This document shows, in pieces, positions 34,100 to 42,572 of a stretch of DNA of 64,000 nt (its first letter is position 1; each line of letters begins with the position of its first letter). The position numbers were made by a program, and so were the translations under genes. Below the pieces are notes generated by a model that saw nothing but the letters and a program-made list of their open reading frames with translations, was not told where the DNA came from and ran no database searches. Origin of the DNA: UBA2185 sp964564625 (GTDB taxonomy: Bacteria > Desulfobacterota > Syntrophia > Syntrophales > UBA2185); assembly GCA_964564625.1 (NCBI GenBank), contig CAZMBE010000008.1:35977-99976 (forward strand). Direction: 5' to 3'.

Positions 34100-34585
34100 C
34101 TATGGATGGCACTCTAAGGCGATAACGCCCGTCCTCGTAAAGTCATCCATACCCAGTTTATCCAGAATAGCCAGAGCGTTGCTTATTTCCTCTTTTCCAC
34201 CCGTTATTTCCAGAATACATATATCGGCGTCCATACTTACAATTTTCCACTTGAGTGTGTCAATAGTTTGCATGATTTTTCCGTGATTCTCCTCGGTCCA
34301 TTTCATTCTCACCAGGATCATTTCCCGGCAGGCTGAATCGGCGCGTGTTAAATCCTTCACTTCCAGGACATCGATGATCTTGGATAGCTGCTTTTCCAGC
34401 TTGATGACGGTTTCCCGATTACCGAGGGTGGTAATAATGATTCTGGTAATTTCAGGATTCCTGGTAATATTTGCCGAGATGCTTTCGATGTTGAACCCCC
34501 GGCCGCTGAAAGTGCCGGCAATCCTGGCCAGGACGTCGGGCCTGTTATTTACCAGGATTGAAATCGTGTTTTCTTTTACTTCCAT
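34100..34585 (-). CDS. ilvN: Acetolactate synthase small subunit, copy 1 (Ile-leader operon)
   Basis: This 161-residue regulatory subunit activates the catalytic subunit and confers feedback inhibition. It has an N-terminal ACT domain (ISILVNNRPDVLARIAGTFSGRGFNI in outline) and the C-terminal ALS small-subunit domain (ILEITGGKEEISNALAIL). It lies 82 bp after its ilvB and 69 bp before ilvC. It differs clearly from the second small subunit at 36694-37206. Confidence 0.93.
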   Translation of the reverse strand: MEVKENTISILVNNRPDVLARIAGTFSGRGFNIESISANITRNPEITRIIITTLGNRETVIKLEKQLSKIIDVLEVKDLTRADSACREMILVRMKWTEENHGKIMQTIDTLKWKIVSMDADICILEITGGKEEISNALAILDKLGMDDFTRTGVIALECHP

Positions 34586-34667
34586 ACAATAAATCTCCTC
34601 CCATGCTTAGAATTATTTGGCAATATTGTTAATCATTTTTCTCGAAATGTTTTCCCGCGATAGCACA

Positions 34668-36389
34668 CTACTTTTTCAGTACCATATCTGTCAGGGCCGC
34701 ACCCGGTGATACCATGGGGTACACACCCTCCTCGGGTTCAACGTGGAAATCCATTACTACCGTCCTTTCCGTATCGAGACCCTGCTTTAATGTGGCTTCT
34801 ACGTCTTCAGGACGAGTTGCCCGGAGACCGACAGCATCATACGCTTCCGCCAGTTTCACAAAATCAGGAACATTGCGAATGTTGCTGTGGGAATACCGCT
34901 TTTCATAAAAGAATTCCTGCCACTGGCGAACCATGCCCAGGAAACCGTTATTTAAGATAACTATTTTTACCGGGAGATTGTAATTCACCGCCGTTGCCAG
35001 TTCCTGAATATTCATCTGGATGCTTCCGTCACCGGCAATGTCCACGACTACTTTGTCCGGACAGGCGACCTGCGCGCCGATTGCCGCAGGAAATCCATAT
35101 CCCATCGTGCCCAGACCGCCCGATGAAATAAATGAATTGGGATAATCGAAGCGGTAAAACTGCGCCGCCCACATCTGGTTCTGTCCCACCTCCGTCGTGA
35201 TGATAGCCTTGCCGTCCGTGAGCCGATAGAGTGTATCAACCACGAACTGGGGTTTGATTTTCTCAGCCTGGCAGTATGATAAAGGCGCGTGTTTTTTCCA
35301 AGCGTCTATCTGATCATGCCAGACCTTCGTCTGCGATTCGGGGATCGCAATCTTATCCTCGGCAATCCATTGATTGAGAAGCTGCAGCACCGGTTTGCAA
35401 TCACTCGTGATGGAGAGATGGGTTTTTACAAATTTATCAATGGATGCCGGGTCAATGTCTATATGAAGAACCTTGGCATGGGGTGCAAACGCATCGAGCT
35501 TTGAAGTAACACGATCGTCAAACCGCATACCTATGGCAATCAAGAGATCGCAATTGCTGATAGCCATGTTGGCGTAGTAGGTGCCGTGCATCCCCGGCAT
35601 GCCGAGCCATTGAGGGGCTGATGCGGGGAATCCTCCGAGCCCCATTAATGTTGTGGTAATGGGAATGTTCAGTTTCTGGACGAATGTTCTCAATTCATCC
35701 CACGCCCTTCCCAACAGGATACCGCCACCTGTAATAACCAGTGGTTTTTCTGCCTGACGTATCATATCAAGGGCTTTTGCACATCCCTCTTCGATAGCGG
35801 TCTTTTTACCATTACTAGGAAGATTTACTGTCCAGGATATGGAGCTCTCCTCTATGGCAGACCGTGTGACGTCTTTCGGAATATCGATCAAGACCGGTCC
35901 GGGACGTCCTGTGCGGGCAATATGAAAGGCTTCTCTGACGGTTTTTCCCAGGTCTTCAATGCGCCGTACCAGAAAATTATGCTTGGTGCACGGTCTCGTG
36001 ATGCCGGTAATATCCACCTCCTGAAAGGCATCGCCGCCGAGCAGTGATGTCGCCACCTGACCGGTCAAAACAACAACCGGAATTGAATCCATGAAAGCGT
36101 TCGCAATACCGGTGACCGTGTTGGTTGCTCCGGGACCCGACGTCACCAGGCACACACCAACCTTGCCGGAAGCCCTTGCGTACCCGTCTGCCGCGTGTAT
36201 GGCGCCCTGTTCATGCCGCACCAGAATATTTTTAATTTTCCTTCTGTAGAGTTCATCAAAAATATCCAGTACTGCGCCTCCAGGAAAACCGAAGATAGTA
36301 TCGACGTTCTCCTTTTGCAAAGCATCAAATAAAACTTGCGCTCCCGTTAATTTCACTTTTCCTTCCTCCTTAACTTCTTTGTTTCCCAT
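34668..36389 (-). CDS. ilvB: Acetolactate synthase large subunit, copy 1 (Ile-leader operon)
   Basis: This 573-residue ThDP enzyme condenses pyruvate with pyruvate or 2-oxobutyrate. It has the catalytic Glu in VRHEQGAIHAADGYARA, the FAD-region GITRPCTKHNFLV and the ThDP-Mg motif GDGSIQMNIQELATA...ILNNG. The coding region is preceded by an Ile-rich leader peptide and an intrinsic terminator (36485-36626). The product is one of two full isozymes in this locus; the second lies immediately upstream. Confidence 0.95.
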   Translation of the reverse strand: MGNKEVKEEGKVKLTGAQVLFDALQKENVDTIFGFPGGAVLDIFDELYRRKIKNILVRHEQGAIHAADGYARASGKVGVCLVTSGPGATNTVTGIANAFMDSIPVVVLTGQVATSLLGGDAFQEVDITGITRPCTKHNFLVRRIEDLGKTVREAFHIARTGRPGPVLIDIPKDVTRSAIEESSISWTVNLPSNGKKTAIEEGCAKALDMIRQAEKPLVITGGGILLGRAWDELRTFVQKLNIPITTTLMGLGGFPASAPQWLGMPGMHGTYYANMAISNCDLLIAIGMRFDDRVTSKLDAFAPHAKVLHIDIDPASIDKFVKTHLSITSDCKPVLQLLNQWIAEDKIAIPESQTKVWHDQIDAWKKHAPLSYCQAEKIKPQFVVDTLYRLTDGKAIITTEVGQNQMWAAQFYRFDYPNSFISSGGLGTMGYGFPAAIGAQVACPDKVVVDIAGDGSIQMNIQELATAVNYNLPVKIVILNNGFLGMVRQWQEFFYEKRYSHSNIRNVPDFVKLAEAYDAVGLRATRPEDVEATLKQGLDTERTVVMDFHVEPEEGVYPMVSPGAALTDMVLKK

Positions 36390-36484
36390 GCCTTGTTTTT
36401 TTCCCCTCGATGGAGAAAGAGGGTGTGGTGTTACCCCCGCCGTGGTTGTGTAGGTATGATTTCTTGGGGATAATTTTTCTCACC

Positions 36485-36517
36485 AAAAAAAAACCGTTAC
36501 CTTTGACTGGTAACGGT
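36485..36517 (-). terminator. Attenuator terminator of the ilvB copy 1 operon
   Basis: On the minus strand a 9-bp perfect stem (arms 36517-36509 and 36501-36493) with a 7-base loop is followed by nine U (36493-36485, sharing one base with the stem). It lies about 35 bases after the Ile-rich leader stop and about 95 bases before ilvB. Segments near the leader stop (GGTTTGC, about 36544-36550 on the minus strand) can pair with GCAACC just before the stem, which is a candidate antiterminator. Confidence 0.85.
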
Positions 36518-36551
36518 TGCTTCATGCATGGTATATGTCAAACGCAAACCA

Positions 36552-36626
36552 TCAGCCAGCCCCTCCCCTGAAGGGAATAATTATCCCGATAATTATGGCG
36601 ATGGTGACGATACTTAACGTCTGCAT
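36552..36626 (-). CDS. Ile-rich leader peptide of the ilvB copy 1 operon
   Basis: A 24-residue open frame begins at ATG 36626 and ends at TGA 36552-36554. Eight residues are Ile, clustered in IVTIAIIIGIII, with one Val and one Leu. AAGGAA lies about 10 bases upstream. A promoter upstream and a strong terminator downstream give the layout of amino-acid-dependent attenuation: ribosome stalling at Ile codons would allow read-through into ilvB-ilvN-ilvC-ilvD. The reading is inferred from sequence. Confidence 0.8.
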   Translation of the reverse strand: MQTLSIVTIAIIIGIIIPFRGGAG

Positions 36627-36649
36627 ACAATTATTCCTTATTGTTGGCT

Positions 36650-36678
36650 TTTCTAACAGGCTCTTTTCTCATTGTCAA
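36650..36678 (-). promoter_or_regulatory. Promoter of the Ile-leader ilv operon
   Basis: On the minus strand TTGACA (36678-36673) and TAGAAA (36655-36650) are separated by 17 bases. They lie between the ilvN copy 2 stop and the leader ATG at 36626, so the second ilv unit can be transcribed on its own. Confidence 0.6.
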
Positions 36679-36693
36679 GTAAATTCTTGTATT

Positions 36694-37206
36694 TCAGATT
36701 TTTTCTTTCGGCCTGTTTCTTTGTATAGCGATTGATCCGGTTCTGTTTATTTCCTCCACACCGAAGGATTGAAAATATTTCAGGACAGATGCCGTTTCGT
36801 CCTGATGACCCGTTATTTCCAGGATAAAATAATCGGGGGACATTGTAACTATCCTGCATCCCAGCATGTCAATTGCCCGAAGTATTTCAGAATGCGATCC
36901 CTCTTTTATGGTAACCCCGAACAGCATGAGCTCTCGCTGAATAAAGGCCTGTCCCGAGAGATCGGAGACTTGAATCACGTCTACCAGTTTATCCAGTTGT
37001 TTTTTTATCTTTTCCGTAAAATCCGGATCAGATTCGCTGGTAAGGGTAATTCGCGATATTTCGGGATTTGTCGTTTCCGCCACACAGAGGCTTTTGATAT
37101 TGTATCCATGACGGCCAAATACGCCACCTACGCGGGACAGAACGCCCGGCTGGTTGTTGACTAAAATAGAAATGGTCTGCTCCTGTTCACGCATCTTTTT
37201 TATCAT
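36694..37206 (-). CDS. ilvN: Acetolactate synthase small subunit, copy 2 (Val/Leu-leader operon)
   Basis: This 170-residue protein has the same two-domain plan as copy 1 (ISILVNNQPGVLSRVGGVFG; YFILEITGHQDETASVLKYF) but is diverged in sequence. It starts 20 bp after ilvB copy 2 and is the last gene of that unit. A different small subunit implies different feedback behaviour for the isozyme. Confidence 0.93.
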   Translation of the reverse strand: MIKKMREQEQTISILVNNQPGVLSRVGGVFGRHGYNIKSLCVAETTNPEISRITLTSESDPDFTEKIKKQLDKLVDVIQVSDLSGQAFIQRELMLFGVTIKEGSHSEILRAIDMLGCRIVTMSPDYFILEITGHQDETASVLKYFQSFGVEEINRTGSIAIQRNRPKEKI

Positions 37207-37226
37207 AGCATGTTCTCCAACGGTAT

Positions 37227-38900
37227 TTAATCAAGCCTTTCATACATCATCTCGATGTTTGAGCATCCCGGCGGAATGATGGGATACACATAGTTTTCCG
37301 GATCAACGAGGGCTTCCAGGAGAAAAGGCCCATTCGTGTTGACCATCTCAGCGATACCGGCGCGCGGGTCTTTCTCCACATCGATCCTGCAGCCGGGTAT
37401 GCCGAAGCCTTTCGCGACGGCGATGAAATCAACATTTCTTCCCAGATCTATGGTGTTGAAACGGTCGTTATAGAAATGATGCTGAATCTGGCGGATCATG
37501 CCCAAGTGGCCGTTATTGATAACGATGATCTTTATCGGCAGATTGTAGTATCCGATGGTCGCCAATTCCTGGATGTTCATATAGAAGCCGCCATCACCCA
37601 TAATGGCCACCACGGCCCTTTCCGGTGCGCCCACCTTGACGCCTATTGAAGCAGGCAGGCTGAATCCCATTGTGCCCATCCCTCCGCTGGTGATCAGGCT
37701 GCGGGGCCCCTGTGCCTTCCATGTACGGATCGTCCATATCTGGTTCAATCCCACATCCGCCGTCACCGTGGTTTCTCTGGGCATGGATTCCTGTACCAAA
37801 CGGATGAAATTCCCCGCCTGTCCGCACCCGCTGTCGCTGACTTTGTGCTCGATGGCATCCCTTTCCGTATCGATCCTCTGGAGCCAGTCGGACTTTTCCT
37901 TCTTATCTATGAGGGGGAGCAATGCCGTAAGGGTTTCACGAATATCTCCGACATAGGGAAGATTGATCTTGATGCTCTTGCCGATGGATGTGGGGTCAAT
38001 ATCAATCTGGGCGATTTTTGCCAGGGGTGCGAATTCTTCAATTTGTGCAGTACTGCGGTCTGAGAAACGGGTGCCTATGGCAAGCATAAAATCGCACTGA
38101 TGAACCATTTTGTTTGCCAGTTCGTTTCCGTGCGTTCCAATAAGTCCCAGGTTGTAGCCATTTGCGGAATCGACGGAACCGACGCCCATCATCGTCGTTA
38201 CAAAGGGGATTTTCGCTTTTGCGATAAGTTCGCGTATCAGGTCAAAGGCATTACTCAATTTGACTCCCCCGCCAATGATGAGGATCGGCCGTTCACTCTG
38301 ATTCAGAGCCTTGGCAATTTTTTCCAGTTGTTCCTGATCTTCCACTGCATTGCCGTTCTTTTTCAATGTCGATGACGATTTTTCTTCAGTCTGTTCACAT
38401 TTTGCTGCCAGGATATCGCGGGGGAGATCTACCAGGACAGGCCCCGGTCTCCCTGTCTTGGCAAGTTCAAAGGCATGCCTTAGTGTTTGTGCAATATCAT
38501 GCACGTCATGCACCTGGTAACTGTGCTTTGTAATCGGCATGGTGATCCCGATGATGTCTGTTTCCTGGAAGGCGTCCTGTCCCAGGAGAGCCGTACTCAC
38601 CTGCGCCGTAAGGGCAATCAGGGGTGTTGAATCCATGTAGGCCGTGGCAATGCCTGTTACAAGATTGGTTGCACCCGGTCCCGATGTCGCGAGACAAACC
38701 CCCACTTTTCCTGTAGCGCGGGCATAGCCGTCTGCGGCGTGGGCCGCTGCCTGTTCGTGCCGCATGAGATAATGGCGGATATGACTGGTCGTCAAACGGT
38801 CATGCAGGGGTAACGTGTTTGCCCCCGGATATCCGAAAATGACATCCACTCCCTCCTCTTTGAGGATTTGTATAATGATATCTGCTCCAATGCTTTCCAT
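37227..38900 (-). CDS. ilvB: Acetolactate synthase large subunit, copy 2 (Val/Leu-leader operon)
   Basis: This 557-residue ThDP enzyme has MRHEQAAAHAADGYARA, GITMPITKHSYQV and the GDGGFYMNIQELATI...VINNG motif. It is clearly paralogous to copy 1 at 34668-36389 and not a recent duplicate, since many segments differ. A Val/Leu-rich leader and a terminator precede it. AAGGAG and AAGGAA lie upstream of ATG 38900. Confidence 0.95.
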   Translation of the reverse strand: MESIGADIIIQILKEEGVDVIFGYPGANTLPLHDRLTTSHIRHYLMRHEQAAAHAADGYARATGKVGVCLATSGPGATNLVTGIATAYMDSTPLIALTAQVSTALLGQDAFQETDIIGITMPITKHSYQVHDVHDIAQTLRHAFELAKTGRPGPVLVDLPRDILAAKCEQTEEKSSSTLKKNGNAVEDQEQLEKIAKALNQSERPILIIGGGVKLSNAFDLIRELIAKAKIPFVTTMMGVGSVDSANGYNLGLIGTHGNELANKMVHQCDFMLAIGTRFSDRSTAQIEEFAPLAKIAQIDIDPTSIGKSIKINLPYVGDIRETLTALLPLIDKKEKSDWLQRIDTERDAIEHKVSDSGCGQAGNFIRLVQESMPRETTVTADVGLNQIWTIRTWKAQGPRSLITSGGMGTMGFSLPASIGVKVGAPERAVVAIMGDGGFYMNIQELATIGYYNLPIKIIVINNGHLGMIRQIQHHFYNDRFNTIDLGRNVDFIAVAKGFGIPGCRIDVEKDPRAGIAEMVNTNGPFLLEALVDPENYVYPIIPPGCSNIEMMYERLD

Positions 38901-38976
38901 TTTTTCTTTCCTTCATTCTCCTTGCGTCTATGACAATAAAAAAGCCGCACATTTTTAAGGCGGCCTTTTCATCAAT

Positions 38977-39008
38977 AAAAAAGCCGCGGGGTAGCGGGGC
39001 CCGCGGCT
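38977..39008 (-). terminator. Attenuator terminator of the ilvB copy 2 operon
   Basis: On the minus strand AGCCGCGG (39008-39001) pairs with CCGCGGCT (38989-38982) across an 11-base loop and is followed by six U (38982-38977, sharing one base with the stem). A second, weaker hairpin GCCGC/GCGGC (38964-38944) with its own U6 (38943-38938) follows, so there are two termination-like elements in tandem. They lie between the Val/Leu leader stop and ilvB. Confidence 0.85.
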
Positions 39009-39029
39009 CTTCGTTTCTATGTCATTCCG

Positions 39030-39119
39030 TCACAGAAACCGAGCGGCGGTCCCCCTAAGTACAAGTACTACCACTACGGCTACATTTGGAATATTGCTGA
39101 TCAGGATGTGACGGGTCAT
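39030..39119 (-). CDS. Val/Leu-rich leader peptide of the ilvB copy 2 operon
   Basis: A 29-residue open frame begins at ATG 39119 and ends at TGA 39030-39032. Its core is NVAVVVVLVLRG, with six Val and two Leu codons nearly in a row, plus ILISNI earlier. It resembles in design the E. coli ilvB leader (IvbL) but is a different sequence. The promoter upstream and terminator downstream complete an attenuator. Control by charged tRNA-Val and tRNA-Leu is inferred. Confidence 0.82.
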   Translation of the reverse strand: MTRHILISNIPNVAVVVVLVLRGTAARFL

Positions 39120-39152
39120 ACAATGGCCTTTATTTATATAACTAACTGCCTG

Positions 39153-39179
39153 TTTATATATAAAAACATTAATTGTCAA
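39153..39179 (-). promoter_or_regulatory. Promoter of the Val/Leu-leader ilv operon
   Basis: On the minus strand TTGACA (39179-39174) is followed 15 bases later by TATAAA (39158-39153) in an AT-rich tract; the -10 assignment is less sure than the -35. It lies in the 96-bp space between the PBP1A stop and the leader ATG. Confidence 0.5.
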
Positions 39180-39215
39180 GAAATTTTTGCGCGTTACATC
39201 GTATATTTTCTCTCT

Positions 39216-41258
39216 TTAACGTGTGTTATCTGTATGGTTTTTGGTAAGACCCTCACGGGACTCTTCTATCTCTATCGGGACTGCATCACTTGCAGTGGTG
39301 CCCTCAAGGAAACATTCAAATATCGCCCCATGAGTTGACCCTGTTGCCGGAACGCCTGAATGGGGATCTACCTTGATAAAAACAATGCCATCCGGTACAG
39401 GAAAAACTTCCACCGGTTTGCCCGCGAGGGCCTTTTCCATAAAGTACAGCCATATGGGAGCGGCGGCTCTGCCACCCTGTTCTTGCTTGCCCAGCGTTCT
39501 CTCCTGGTCAAAACCGACCCATACCCCTGCGATCAGGGAGGGGCTGAAGCCTATAAACCACGCATCCCTTACGTCGTCCGTAGTTCCAGTTTTACCGCCG
39601 ACGGGCCTGCCGATACTCTTTACCCGTCTGCCAGTTCCGCTTTCTACAACATCCTGCATGACGTAAGATGTCATGAAGGCAATGCGGGGATCGATAACCT
39701 GTTCACTTTTCCCCTGATTTTCTTCGAACACGTGACCGGTTCTGTCGATTATCTTCTTGATGAAGAAAGGCTTCACGCGCTTGCCCTGATTTGGCAGGAC
39801 ATTGTATGCCGTGACCATTTCCTGAAGGGTGATTGCGGAAGTTCCCAACGCCATGGTAAGGTTTTTTGACAAGGGGGAGGTAATTCCCATATTGGTTGCG
39901 TATGCTGCCGCGTAGTCGACCCCAATTTCCTGAAGCAGTTTTATGGTAATAATATTGCGGGATTGAACAAGGGCTGTTCTGAGGGTCGTGGGTCCATTAA
40001 ATGTTCCGTCGAAATTTTTCGGCCTCCAGAAACCGTCGGGCTGCGATCTGTCGGGGAACATAATGGGAGCATCCATGATCCGCGTTGACGGTGTCATGCC
40101 TTTGTCGAATGCGGCTGTGTATATGAATGGCTTAAAGGCGGATCCAGGCTGCCTCCTCGCCTGGGTGGCGCGGTTGAACTCACTCTTTTTAAAGTCCCTG
40201 CCCCCCACCATGGCCTTGATTTCACCGGTCCTCACATCCATGGAGAAAAGAGCTCCCTGAACGGTTTCCTTGTCGTATTTTTCCCGGGCTTCTAACTCTT
40301 TGAGACCCCTCTCCACAGCTTCCACGGCCGCCTTCTGCATGTCTATATTCAGGGTAGTGTAAATCTCAAGACCTTCTTTGTACAGTACGTCACTCCCGTA
40401 TCTTTCCAGGACATATCTGCGGACGTTCTCGACAAAATAAGGGGCGATTTTTTCTTTCGGTCTTATGGATTTGAGTTTAATGTGCGTGGCGAGGGCCCGA
40501 TCTTTTTCTTCCCGTGTTATATAACCGTCTTCCAGCATCCTGTCTAATACATAGGCCTGTCTCTGGCGTGCCTTGTCGAAATGGAGAAAAGGTGAATACG
40601 TGCTGGGCGCCTTGGGAAGGCCAGCCAGGAGGGAAGCTTCGGGCAGAGTTAAATATTTAGCGCTTTTTCCAAAATATCCCTCCGATGCGGCCTCAATGCC
40701 GTACGTGCCATGTCCCAGGTAAATATGGTTCAGGTATAGATTCATGATCTCGTCTTTTGTAAGATATTTGTCTATCTTATAGGCCAGTATGGCCTCCCTG
40801 ATTTTTCTTGCGTAGCTCCTTTCAGAAGATAAATAGAGAGATTTTGCAACCTGCTGTGTAATCGTGCTTCCACCCTGGACAATACGTCCCGCTTCAACAT
40901 TTTTGAGGAATGCCCTCGCCATGCTCAAGAAGTCGAACCCCGTGTGCTGGTAAAATCTCGCATCTTCTGCGGCCACAAAGGCCTGTATGACTACTTTGGG
41001 AACATCGGGGAGCTTGATAAGTTTTCTGTCTTCGAGGAAAAACTCTTCGATAATTTCCTTATTATCCGCATATACCCGTGTTGCGATGCTGGGGCGGTAG
41101 TCCTTTAAAGCGGCAATGCTCGGCAAATCTTTAAAAATGACATAGAACGTGATGCTGCCCGCTATGAACGCCAGGAGGACAACGGACAGGATTATTAACA
41201 AAAATAGTATCCCGAGGCCGGAAGATTTAAGACGTTTTTTCTTGTTGCTACTGATCAT
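39216..41258 (-). CDS. mrcA: Class A penicillin-binding protein 1A (transglycosylase/transpeptidase)
   Basis: This 680-residue bifunctional enzyme polymerises and cross-links peptidoglycan in the periplasm. An N-terminal membrane anchor precedes a GT51 domain (FVAAEDARFYQH, GGSTITQQVAKSL, YLNHIYLGHGTYGIEAA). The transpeptidase domain has the active Ser in RQPGSAFKPF, the SRN motif in ALVQSRNIITIKL and KTGTTDDVRDAWF. The start overlaps tatC by 4 bp, so it is the last gene of the tat transcript. Confidence 0.95.
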   Translation of the reverse strand: MISSNKKKRLKSSGLGILFLLIILSVVLLAFIAGSITFYVIFKDLPSIAALKDYRPSIATRVYADNKEIIEEFFLEDRKLIKLPDVPKVVIQAFVAAEDARFYQHTGFDFLSMARAFLKNVEAGRIVQGGSTITQQVAKSLYLSSERSYARKIREAILAYKIDKYLTKDEIMNLYLNHIYLGHGTYGIEAASEGYFGKSAKYLTLPEASLLAGLPKAPSTYSPFLHFDKARQRQAYVLDRMLEDGYITREEKDRALATHIKLKSIRPKEKIAPYFVENVRRYVLERYGSDVLYKEGLEIYTTLNIDMQKAAVEAVERGLKELEAREKYDKETVQGALFSMDVRTGEIKAMVGGRDFKKSEFNRATQARRQPGSAFKPFIYTAAFDKGMTPSTRIMDAPIMFPDRSQPDGFWRPKNFDGTFNGPTTLRTALVQSRNIITIKLLQEIGVDYAAAYATNMGITSPLSKNLTMALGTSAITLQEMVTAYNVLPNQGKRVKPFFIKKIIDRTGHVFEENQGKSEQVIDPRIAFMTSYVMQDVVESGTGRRVKSIGRPVGGKTGTTDDVRDAWFIGFSPSLIAGVWVGFDQERTLGKQEQGGRAAAPIWLYFMEKALAGKPVEVFPVPDGIVFIKVDPHSGVPATGSTHGAIFECFLEGTTASDAVPIEIEESREGLTKNHTDNTR

Positions 41259-42025
41259 GCTTCCTCGTGTTGTTCTGGTGTTTCGGCTTCTTTAGGGCGT
41301 TTCTTCTCGGCAAATTTTGCGACAAATATACCGACTTCGAAAAGACCCAGTAAGGGAACGGCCATAATAATCTGGCTGAACGCGTCAGGAGAAGGGGTAA
41401 GAATCGCGGCAGCGATAAATATCACAAGGATGGCGTATCGCCTGTGCTTCGCTAATGTTTTTGAGGTTACCGCTCCAATTTTAGCCAAAAAGAAAATTAT
41501 CACGGGGAGTTCAAAGGCAAGACCAAAGGCGAGCAGGAGTTGCAGGCTGAAAGAGAGATACTCGCGCAGTGAAACCATTGGTTTGAGAATATCTGAGGAA
41601 AATTCAATAAAAAATCCAAAAGCTGGGGGCAGGGCAAGATAATATCCGAAGAGAATACCGCCGATAAATAATACGGTAGAGGAAATAAGAAACGGGATTA
41701 CATATTTCTTCTCCGATTTATAGAGGCCGGGTGACACAAATTTCCATAATTGATACAGGGTATAGGGACTTGTCAGAAAGAGGGATGCGAAAATAGAGAT
41801 TTTCATGTAGTTGAAAAATGCCTCCGGCAGGCCGGTATAAATCATATGGCTGTTCTGGGGAAGCGCCTGAAACAATGGTCTGGTAATGATCTGGAATAGC
41901 TGTTCCTTATAAAACCAGCAAAAAGCACAGCCGATACCCACTACAATCAGTACGCGCATGAGCCGTGTCCGCAATTCTCCCAGATGATCCGTAAAAGGCA
42001 TTTTTTCTGCTGCAGGGTCTTCCAT
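41255..42025 (-). CDS. tatC: Twin-arginine translocase subunit TatC
   Basis: TatC is the substrate-receptor core of the Tat export system. The 256-residue protein has the family start (FTDHLGELRTRLMRVLI), about six membrane helices and the segment FGLAFELPVIIFFLA. It is 50 bp after the TatA/B gene and overlaps PBP1A by 4 bp. The C-terminal tail is short and charged. Confidence 0.95.
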   Translation of the reverse strand: MEDPAAEKMPFTDHLGELRTRLMRVLIVVGIGCAFCWFYKEQLFQIITRPLFQALPQNSHMIYTGLPEAFFNYMKISIFASLFLTSPYTLYQLWKFVSPGLYKSEKKYVIPFLISSTVLFIGGILFGYYLALPPAFGFFIEFSSDILKPMVSLREYLSFSLQLLLAFGLAFELPVIIFFLAKIGAVTSKTLAKHRRYAILVIFIAAAILTPSPDAFSQIIMAVPLLGLFEVGIFVAKFAEKKRPKEAETPEQHEEA

Positions 42026-42075
42026 GGATTAACTCTTACGTGTCTCCTTAGTAAAATGGATGTTGAAGTGGAGTG

Positions 42076-42393
42076 TCAAGAATGTGTTGTATTTGCGGAG
42101 TCTTTGGGGGTTTGCACGTTCGCTTCATCTTTGATGGATGAAGGTTGCGTATGATCCTCCTGATCGTCTCTTTTCCCGAAAAGAAGCGAATTTTTAAAGT
42201 CATCAACTTCTTTTTTCACATCATCAGGCTTCAGAGTATCTTTAATGTTTTCAGTAACATCATCGGCTGCCTTTTTGAATTCAGTGAGACCTTTCCCCAG
42301 AGATTTGGCAAGCTCCGGCAACTTTTTAGGACCCACAACGAGGAGTGCGATAATGGCTATTATGATGAGTTCGGGCAAACCGATTCCGAACAT
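42076..42393 (-). CDS. tatB: Sec-independent translocase subunit TatA/TatB
   Basis: This 105-residue protein has the TatA/B plan: one N-terminal membrane helix (ELIIIAIIALLVV), the hinge GPKKLPELAKSL, an amphipathic helix and a polar acidic tail. Glu at position 8 favours TatB, but the length and hinge are common to both, and it is the only such gene here, so it may serve both roles. The open frame reaches 42429, but ATG 42393 begins the conserved helix. Its own promoter lies upstream. Confidence 0.88.
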   Translation of the reverse strand: MFGIGLPELIIIAIIALLVVGPKKLPELAKSLGKGLTEFKKAADDVTENIKDTLKPDDVKKEVDDFKNSLLFGKRDDQEDHTQPSSIKDEANVQTPKDSANTTHS

Positions 42394-42428
42394 AGGTTCC
42401 ACCTTTTTTGCATTCTTAAGACGTATCA

Positions 42429-42456
42429 CATATATATAGATTTATATATTTGTCAA
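42429..42456 (-). promoter_or_regulatory. Promoter of the tatA/B-tatC-PBP1A operon
   Basis: On the minus strand TTGACA (42456-42451) and TATATG (42434-42429) are separated by 16 bases in an AT-rich tract, about 36 bases before ATG 42393. Confidence 0.55.
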
Positions 42457-42572
42457 CGTTTTTCCAAAAAGACGGACAGCCGTTCTTATTTTGGAAAATT
42501 TTTGCGTTCTTACTACTTTTATGCTAAGAAATTGCTTCTGTGCAAAAAAACCCCTTCCAGGGAAGGTGTCGA

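Noticed and set aside
36694..38900. Second ilvB-ilvN pair as a recent duplication
   Set aside because: Protein segments differ widely from copy 1 and each copy has a different leader, so they are old paralogues.
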